Positions 24,352 to 29,637 of a stretch of DNA of 29,637 nt are shown here, one piece after another. The translations under genes and the position numbers were made by a program. This DNA comes from DAOUFU01 sp034429275. Its GTDB lineage: Bacteria; Chloroflexota; Anaerolineae; Aggregatilineales; Aggregatilineaceae. The DNA is taken from positions 1-29,637 of the forward strand of contig DAOUFU010000238.1 of NCBI GenBank assembly GCA_034429275.1, in the 5' to 3' direction. Every line of letters begins with the position of its first letter. The first letter of the stretch is position 1. The notes beneath the pieces were generated by a model. It was given only the letters and a program-made list of their open reading frames with translations, searched no databases and was not told where the DNA came from.

Positions 24352-25184
24352 TATGCTACCTCCAGCGCGGCTTTGGCGCGGTCCAGTTCCTCCAGCGCCC
24401 GCGCCAGTTCGTCGGCGGTGGGCACTTTGTGATGCCAGGGCAGCGCATTTTCGATGAAGCTAACGCCCTTGCCTTTGATGGTGTTGGCCAGGATCAGGTT
24501 GGGCTTGCCGGGCACAAAAGGCACGGCATCGAATGCGGCGATCAGGTCGGGGATGTCATTACCGTCGCAGCAGCGCACGGCATAGCCAAAGGCGGTGAAC
24601 TTGTCGTACAGTGATTCGAGCGCCATCACGTTCTCGGTGCGGTCGGTGATCTGAAGCTGGTTGCGGTCCACGATGACCACCAGGTTATCCAGCTTGTAAT
24701 GCGCGGCGCTCATCGAGGCTTCCCAGTTCGAGCCTTCGGTCAGTTCGCCGTCGCCGAGCAGGGTGAAGACGCGGTACGAGCGGCCATCCAGCTTGGCGGC
24801 GAGCGCCAGCCCCACCGCCACCGACAGGCCATGGCCGAGCGCGCCGGTGTTCTGCTCGATGCCCGGAATCTTGCGAGTCGGGTGGCCGACAAAGGGTGAC
24901 CCATACTTGTTGAGGGTTTCCAGCGCCTCGCGGGGGAAGAATCCCCGGTCGGCCAGCACCACGTACAGCGCCTCGACCGAATGCCCCTTGCTCTGGATGT
25001 AACGGTCGCGCTGAGGGTGGGTGGCCGTTTCCGGCGAGATATTCATCACGCGGTTGTACAGCACGTTGAGGATGTCCACGCAGGACAGACTGCCACCCGT
25101 GTGACCGGCCTGGGCGTGATGAATGATCTTCAGGATGTCTTGGCGGTATTCCACAGATTTGAGTCTGAGTTCGTTCTCGGTCAT
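24351..25184 (-). CDS. Transketolase, N-terminal (TPP-binding) subunit
   Basis: A 277-residue subunit with the TPP pyrophosphate-binding domain. H28 (AGHTGG), SKGH at about 65-68, GALGHGLSVAVG and the TPP/Mg motif from G144-D-G146 to N175 are all visible. It is about the usual size for the N-half of split transketolases. It is coupled by a one-base overlap (TAATG) to the C-half. A 68-nt gap separates it from the mutarotase gene before it. Confidence 0.95.
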   Translation of the reverse strand: MTENELRLKSVEYRQDILKIIHHAQAGHTGGSLSCVDILNVLYNRVMNISPETATHPQRDRYIQSKGHSVEALYVVLADRGFFPREALETLNKYGSPFVGHPTRKIPGIEQNTGALGHGLSVAVGLALAAKLDGRSYRVFTLLGDGELTEGSNWEASMSAAHYKLDNLVVIVDRNQLQITDRTENVMALESLYDKFTAFGYAVRCCDGNDIPDLIAAFDAVPFVPGKPNLILANTIKGKGVSFIENALPWHHKVPTADELARALEELDRAKAALEVA

Positions 25185-25252
25185 GGTCTGCGTGTTCCTT
25201 TTCCGTGCTTATGGGTGCGTAGGTCCCCTGATCTGGTTTTCTACCGGGCTTT

Positions 25253-25678
25253 CTACTGGGCGGATGAGATGACTCCGATGGTGAGCAGCAGGCAGGCCCA
25301 GGTGCGCTGCTCGCCGGTGGCGATCACCAGGGCCGTGTCGCGCTCGCGGGCCGCCGCGTAGAAGGGGAAGCGGTGCAGCTTGAGCAGCGGCACTCCGGCG
25401 GGCAGCAGCGCGCGATATTCGTTGAAGATCGGCGGTTCCTGGTCGCCATCGGGGTGAATGCCCTCGGCGGCTTCGATCGGGATGGTGGCGGCCAGCACTT
25501 CGAGTACCTCGGTGACCGTGACCTTGCCGGGGGCCAGGTTGAGGTAGACACGCGCCGCGTCGGGATGCGCGCCGGTTGAGAAGGGGTAGTTGCTATCCGC
25601 GATCAGCACCTTTGATCCGTGCCCGGCGGATGCGAGCGCCTGCAAAATCCCCGGATGTAAGCATTTTCCGTGAATCAT
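25253..25678 (-). CDS. RbsD/FucU-type sugar mutarotase
   Basis: A 141-residue member of the RbsD/FucU pyranase family, which speeds up interconversion of sugar anomers or ring forms after import. H20 and D28 (AGHGSKVLIADSNYP) fall at the same residue numbers as the catalytic H20 and D28 of E. coli RbsD. The segment LHRFPFYAAAR matches FucU. The C-terminal active-site Tyr-x-Asn of RbsD and FucU (YAN or YGN) reads W127-A-C129 here. It follows the CUT2 binding-protein gene after a strong stem-loop. The nature of the sugar is not given by the sequence. Confidence 0.88.
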   Translation of the reverse strand: MIHGKCLHPGILQALASAGHGSKVLIADSNYPFSTGAHPDAARVYLNLAPGKVTVTEVLEVLAATIPIEAAEGIHPDGDQEPPIFNEYRALLPAGVPLLKLHRFPFYAAARERDTALVIATGEQRTWACLLLTIGVISSAQ

Positions 25679-25737
25679 GAGTGATCCATCCTGTTGAGTG
25701 CAACCTGCTGTGATCGGTCATTCGGAACGGGTTGGGG

Positions 25738-25769
25738 GCCACCAGGCCCACTCGTCTGGGCCTGGTGGC
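25738..25769 (-). promoter_or_regulatory. Stem-loop after the CUT2 binding-protein gene
   Basis: GCCACCAGGCCCA (25738-25750) and TGGGCCTGGTGGC (25757-25769) form a perfect 13-bp stem with a 6-nt loop. It starts 22 nt after the binding-protein stop codon. On the - strand it is followed by CCCCAACCC, not a T tract, so read-through into the catabolic genes is expected. It is the third stem-loop of this kind in the window. Confidence 0.8.
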
Positions 25770-25791
25770 TTCGATCGATGTCCCGGAGCGA

Positions 25792-26760
25792 TTACTTGGC
25801 GACCGGCGCGAAGTTGAAGTAGTCGTTGACGTTTTCGGGTGTGATCAGGATGCAGTCAATCGAGATCTTCTCTTCGGCGGGCAGTTCACCGGTGGTGATG
25901 TAGGTGTGGGCCTGCTGGACGGCCAGGGGGCCGAACTGGGCGACCGGCTGGAGCACGGTGGCGTGGATCTTGCCTTCCTTGATGGCGTCCATGACGTCTT
26001 GGGAGCCATCGAAGCCGACGACGATGACATCGGTCATGCCGGCAGCCTGGAGGGCAGCCATTGCGCCCATGGCCATGGTGTCGTTACCGGAGATGACGCC
26101 CTTGATATCGGGGTGAGCCTGGATGATGGTTTCCATCACCTCGAAGGCTTCGGTCTGGGACCAGTTGGCGGTCTGCTGGGCGACCATTTCGAGGCCGGGA
26201 TACTCGTCCAGCACGTCGTGATAGCCCTGGGAGCGGATGTGGGCGTTGGTGTCGGAGTCGCGGCCCGTCAGTTCGACGTACTTGCCTTCTTCACCGACCA
26301 GGCGGACGAACTCCTCAGCGCCGAGCACGGCACCCTGGTAGTTGTTGGAGATGATCTGCGAGGCGGCGATGCCGGTCTCGTTGATCTCGCGGTCGATCAG
26401 GAAGGTGGGGATGCCGGCGTCCTTGGCTTTCTTGACAGCCTGGATGGAGGCATCAGCGCCCGCGTTGTCCACGATGATCGCCTTCGCGCCCTGGGCGATG
26501 GCCAGGTCGAAGTGCTGGTCTTGCAGGGCCGGGTCATCGTCGTGGATCAGCACCAGCGTCTCATAGCCCAACGCCTTGGCCGCCGCTTCTGCCGAGTCCG
26601 CCTCTGCCTTGAAGAACGGGTTGTCGTGCGACGGCGTGATGATCACGATCAGGCCGCCGGATTCCTGGGCCACGACCGGGGCAGCGGGCACCAGCCCGAC
26701 CACCATCATCACAAACACGAGTGATGTAACGATCAGTTTGAACAGGTTTTTGTTTAACAT
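25792..26760 (-). CDS. CUT2 ABC transporter sugar-binding protein (RbsB-type)
   Basis: A 322-residue exported binding protein of the ribose/xylose (CUT2) class for free monosaccharides. Residues 1 to about 32 are a Sec signal peptide (cleavage near VVA) without a lipobox cysteine. The two-lobed binding fold begins with IVIITPSHDNPFFKAEA and includes FLIDREIN, VELTGRDSDTN, ISGNDTMAMGAM and VVGFDGSQD. An AAGGAAG ribosome site precedes ATG 26760; the longer open frame upstream lacks any signal. It follows the permease after 149 nt. Ligand contacts cannot be assigned; ribose, arabinose, xylose, apiose or a polyol are possible. Confidence 0.93.
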   Translation of the reverse strand: MLNKNLFKLIVTSLVFVMMVVGLVPAAPVVAQESGGLIVIITPSHDNPFFKAEADSAEAAAKALGYETLVLIHDDDPALQDQHFDLAIAQGAKAIIVDNAGADASIQAVKKAKDAGIPTFLIDREINETGIAASQIISNNYQGAVLGAEEFVRLVGEEGKYVELTGRDSDTNAHIRSQGYHDVLDEYPGLEMVAQQTANWSQTEAFEVMETIIQAHPDIKGVISGNDTMAMGAMAALQAAGMTDVIVVGFDGSQDVMDAIKEGKIHATVLQPVAQFGPLAVQQAHTYITTGELPAEEKISIDCILITPENVNDYFNFAPVAK

Positions 26761-26909
26761 GGTTTCTTGCTTCCTTTTCCAGCTCACTTGCAGATAGTCC
26801 GACGGGTTGTGAGTTTCCAATCCGATCCGATCATGTACTGCTGAGAATTTGCTGACATCCTGTACCAGGGTTTCGAGCGACTTTGACCTCCTGTCTCCAA
26901 AGGTTCGGC

Positions 26910-27983
26910 CTAGCGGCTGCGTTCTTGCAGGCGCTGTTGAACCTGATCGATGATGACGGCCAGAATGATGACGAAGCCGGTGATGACCATTTGCCAGAAT
27001 GAACTCAGGCCTTCCAGGATCATGCCGTTGCGCAGCACGCCGATCACAAACGCGCCGACGATGGTGCCCAGGATGGATCCGCGCCCGCCGGAAAGCGATG
27101 TGCCGCCCAGCACCACCGCCGCGATCGCGTTGAGTTCCCACGTTTCGCCCGTCGCCGGGTGCGCCGCGACCAGCTGTGAAGTGACGATCAGGCCGACGAT
27201 GGCCGCGCAGAAGCCGCTGATGGCATACGTGAGCATGACTATCGTCTTCACCCGCACGCCCGAAAGCTGGGCCGCGCGCTTGTTGCCCCCGATGGCGAAG
27301 ACCTGCCGCCCGAACGGCGTCTTGAGTGTGATGAAAATCGCCAGCAGCGCCATGCCGACCATGATGAACACGGAGTAGGGGATGTTCAGGCCCAGCATGG
27401 CCACCCCGCCGCCGCCGAGTTTCTCGAAGCCTGTGTTGCCCAGTTCGGGCTTGCCGACCAGGTTGGGGAAGGTCGCGCCGTTGTTGCGCAGCAGGGCAAA
27501 GCCGCGCGCTATATACAGCGTTCCCAGGGTGGCGATGAAGGGGGCCACATTGAAACGCGTGATCAAAATGCCGTTGATCAGGCCCACCAGCACACCCACC
27601 AAAATGCTGATCAGGCTCACCATCCAGACATTGAAATACACCACGCGGTTGAGCGGCTCCAGCACCAGCCCTTGATGGATCAGCCCGCCTGCGATCATGC
27701 CGGTCAGCCCCACCACCGAGCCGACCGAGAGATCGATGCCGCCGGTCAGGATGACGAACGTCATGCCGATGCCCAGGATCGCGTTGATGGCCACCTGCTT
27801 GGCCAGGATCACCTGGTTGGTGGATTTCATGAACGGGTCGGAGACGATGGCAAAAAAGGTGAACAACAGGATCAGCGCGATGAAGGCGCGCAGCTGGATC
27901 AGCACGCCGCGCAGCGTGACCCGGCCCAAAAAGCCGCTCCAGGGATAGGTTCTGGTTGTGGAATGAATTTGTGCGTCAGTCAT
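26910..27983 (-). CDS. CUT2 ABC transporter permease (RbsC-type)
   Basis: A 357-residue membrane permease with many hydrophobic helices. Family landmarks are GMTFVILTGGIDLSVGS in the first third and GGTSLSGGRGSILGT near the end. The ATG at 27983 is chosen because GGGAG lies just upstream and it starts one base after the ATPase stop (TAACATG), giving tight coupling; the open frame continues upstream only inside the ATPase gene. RbsC-type permeases work as homodimers, and no second permease is seen. Confidence 0.95.
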   Translation of the reverse strand: MTDAQIHSTTRTYPWSGFLGRVTLRGVLIQLRAFIALILLFTFFAIVSDPFMKSTNQVILAKQVAINAILGIGMTFVILTGGIDLSVGSVVGLTGMIAGGLIHQGLVLEPLNRVVYFNVWMVSLISILVGVLVGLINGILITRFNVAPFIATLGTLYIARGFALLRNNGATFPNLVGKPELGNTGFEKLGGGGVAMLGLNIPYSVFIMVGMALLAIFITLKTPFGRQVFAIGGNKRAAQLSGVRVKTIVMLTYAISGFCAAIVGLIVTSQLVAAHPATGETWELNAIAAVVLGGTSLSGGRGSILGTIVGAFVIGVLRNGMILEGLSSFWQMVITGFVIILAVIIDQVQQRLQERSR

Positions 27984-27984
27984 G

Positions 27985-29556
27985 TTAACTCCCATTCGAA
28001 TCAAGCCCGATGGCGGAGGCTTTGACCAGGGCCTGCTGCGTCGCTTCGCCATGAGCGAATTCCTGGGTGATACGCCCTTTCGACATCACCAGGATTCGGT
28101 CGGCAATGGCCATGATCTCTTTCAGTTCGGTCGAAACGAAGATAATGCCCAGGCCTTGCGCCGCCAGCCGGCGCGCAATGTCAAAAATCTCTTCTTTTGC
28201 GCCGACATCGATGCCGCGCGTTGGCTCGTCCATCAGCAGAACTTTCGGCTCGGTGAGCAGCGCCTTGGCCACTACCACTTTTTGCTGATTGCCGCCGCTC
28301 AGCGAGGAAATCAGGTTGCGCGGGTTGGAGACCTTGATCGACAGGTCGCGAATCATCTGGTCGATGCTGGCGGTCTCTCTGGCTTTCGAGAGGAAGAACC
28401 GGCGCACATGGCGTTTGAGGCTGGCCAGCAGCATGTTATCGGCGACCGAGAGTTCGGGCACCAGCCCTTCGCGCTGGCGATCTTCGGGGATCAGCATCAG
28501 CCCCTGGGCGATGCGGCTGTCGATCAAGCCGCTGAGTGTTTTCCCGCCCAGGATGATGGTGCCGCTGACGGTGTCGTTATGCAGGCCCATCAGGCATTCG
28601 AACAGCTCGGTGCGGCCTGCGCCCATCAGCCCATAGATGCCCAAGATCTCGCCCGCGCGCAGCGAGAAGCTGACATTGTCGAGCAGGTAGCCGCCGCCGA
28701 GCTTGGGCAGCGTGATGCCTTCCACGCGCAGCACTTCCTCGCCGAAGGGGTGCTGTGGGGGCCGGTACGAAGCCACCGTATCGCGCCCGACCATGTTCTC
28801 GATGATCCAGGGCAGTGTCACCTCGCTCATGGGGGCTTCGGCCACTTTGCGCCCATCGCGCAGCACGGTGATCACATCGCCGATGCGCATCAATTCTTCG
28901 AGCTTGTGCGAGATATAAATGATCGAGACGCCGTTCGCCTTGAGTTCTTCGATCACGCGGAACAGCACCTCGACTTCGGCATCGCTCAGCGCCGAGGTCG
29001 GCTCGTCCATGATCAGGATGCGCACGTCGAGCGCCAGCGCCTTGGCGATCTCGACCACCTGCTGCTGGCCGATGCGCAAGTTTTGCACCAGCGTGTTGGG
29101 ATCGATGGGGTGCTCCAGGCGGGCCAGCAGTTCGCGGGTCAGCCGTTCCTGCTCGCCATGCCGGATCACCGCGCCGCCGATGGTGTGCTCGTGTGCTATG
29201 AAGATGTTCTCGGCCACGTTGAGGTTGGGGAACAGGTTCAGTTCCTGGTAGATGATCCCGATGCCCAACGCTTCGGCTTCGCGCGGGTTCTTGGGCGCGA
29301 TCTCGCGGCCTTCGAGCAGCAGGCGACCGCTGGTGGGCTGCTCGACCCCGGCCATGATCTTCATCAGGGTCGATTTGCCCGCGCCGTTTTCGCCCACCAG
29401 GACGTTCACCTTGCCCCGGTAGACATTGAAATCGACGTGATCCAGCGCGACCGTGCCAGGGTAGACTTTCGTCACCTTTTCCGCGCGCAGAATGATGGGG
29501 TCCTGTCCAGGCTCGGCGGCCTGGGCGATCGCTGCGTCCAGAACGGGTGTGGTCAT
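27985..29556 (-). CDS. CUT2 ABC transporter ATPase (RbsA-type, double NBD)
   Basis: A 523-residue cytoplasmic ATPase with two fused nucleotide-binding domains. Domain 1 has a full Walker A (GENGAGKST from residue 55), signature LRIGQQQ (160-166) and Walker B LIMDEPTSAL (D184-E185). Domain 2 has the degenerate Walker A GLMGAGRT (309-316), typical of RbsA, with signature LSGGNQQ (419-425) and Walker B LLMDEPTRGID (D443-E444). As in the family, only site 1 is likely to be fully active. Its start overlaps the stop of the upstream gene by one base (TGATG). Confidence 0.96.
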   Translation of the reverse strand: MTTPVLDAAIAQAAEPGQDPIILRAEKVTKVYPGTVALDHVDFNVYRGKVNVLVGENGAGKSTLMKIMAGVEQPTSGRLLLEGREIAPKNPREAEALGIGIIYQELNLFPNLNVAENIFIAHEHTIGGAVIRHGEQERLTRELLARLEHPIDPNTLVQNLRIGQQQVVEIAKALALDVRILIMDEPTSALSDAEVEVLFRVIEELKANGVSIIYISHKLEELMRIGDVITVLRDGRKVAEAPMSEVTLPWIIENMVGRDTVASYRPPQHPFGEEVLRVEGITLPKLGGGYLLDNVSFSLRAGEILGIYGLMGAGRTELFECLMGLHNDTVSGTIILGGKTLSGLIDSRIAQGLMLIPEDRQREGLVPELSVADNMLLASLKRHVRRFFLSKARETASIDQMIRDLSIKVSNPRNLISSLSGGNQQKVVVAKALLTEPKVLLMDEPTRGIDVGAKEEIFDIARRLAAQGLGIIFVSTELKEIMAIADRILVMSKGRITQEFAHGEATQQALVKASAIGLDSNGS

Positions 29557-29637
29557 CAGTCGCTCACCACGATCTCCACCGGAACCACGATCCGAGTGCC
29601 GAAATCGTCCAGCGAGACCGCCCCGATAAACGAGCCA
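29556..29637 (-). CDS. Partial gene at the window edge, C-terminal end only
   Basis: Twenty-six C-terminal codons and a TGA stop are visible; the rest lies outside the window. The tail ends RIVVPVEIVVSD. It overlaps the ATPase start in a TGATG junction, so it belongs to the same operon and is read just before the transporter. The end resembles the beta-strand tail of some sugar-binding or regulator proteins, but this is too short to name. Confidence 0.55.
   Translation of the reverse strand, partial: GSFIGAVSLDDFGTRIVVPVEIVVSD

Noticed and set aside
25732..26724. A 330-codon open frame on the + strand opposite the CUT2 binding-protein gene
   Set aside because: Asp/Gly/Val-rich antisense translation without family motifs; the - strand gene has a signal peptide and CUT2 motifs.
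1..29637. CRISPR arrays, tRNA or rRNA genes, insertion sequences, phage or defence genes
   Set aside because: Read for on both strands; no regular spaced repeats, cloverleaf-like genes, transposase or integrase motifs were recognised.

Overview
The window is GC-rich, gene-dense bacterial DNA that reads as a plant-polysaccharide (pectin side-chain) utilisation region. The protein style (GH53/GH43/GH127 enzymes with CUT1 transporters lacking ATPases, a CUT2 pentose-type operon with split transketolase, a Tat-exported sugar-binding protein) fits a Chloroflexota/Anaerolineae-like organism. That placement is an inference from overall resemblance; no rRNA, tRNA or other phylogenetic marker is visible. 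No CRISPR array, insertion sequence, integrase or phage gene was seen.

Layout. Genes from 70 to 18560 are on the + strand and genes from 18547 to the right edge are on the - strand; the two blocks converge with overlapping 3' ends. (1) 70-3317: a CUT1 sugar ABC transporter (Tat-exported binding protein, two permeases). (2) 3479-4087: a CDP-alcohol phosphatidyltransferase-like membrane protein with its own -10 box. (3) 4148-8449: arabinose-releasing genes: cytoplasmic GH127 beta-L-arabinofuranosidase, a VOC/glyoxalase-like protein and a secreted GH43 with a C-terminal AbfB (CBM42-type) module. (4) 8555-11792: a DUF368 polyprenyl-phosphate transporter family protein, a LacI-family regulator and a lower-GC zinc-ribbon membrane protein. 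(5) 12028-18560: a galactan operon behind a strong promoter and a palindromic LacI-type operator: cytoplasmic GH53, binding protein, MalF-like and MalG-like permeases, and a secreted GH53 with an extra C-terminal beta-rich module. (6) 18547-20242 (-): an MDR-family oxidoreductase and a DUF4386 membrane protein. (7) 20377-29637 (-): one long operon, read right to left: end of an unidentified gene, CUT2 ATPase, permease, binding protein, RbsD/FucU-type mutarotase, transketolase N and C halves, GlpK-like FGGY kinase, FucI-like isomerase, and an intrinsic terminator.

How it may work together. The secreted GH53 and GH43 would cut galactan and arabinan outside the cell. The CUT1 systems would import oligosaccharides, sharing an ATPase encoded elsewhere. 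Cytoplasmic GH53 and GH127 would finish trimming. The CUT2 operon would import a free monosaccharide and run mutarotase, isomerase, kinase and transketolase as a closed route. Its sugar cannot be read from sequence; the gene set resembles the transketolase route for D-apiose, with L-arabinose, D-ribose or L-fucose-type sugars as alternatives.

The most interesting non-coding signal is a strong stem-loop placed 12-22 nt after the stop codon of the binding-protein gene in all three ABC operons. The stems differ in sequence but share position, which suggests a convergent RNA device that keeps binding-protein mRNA more abundant than permease or enzyme mRNA.
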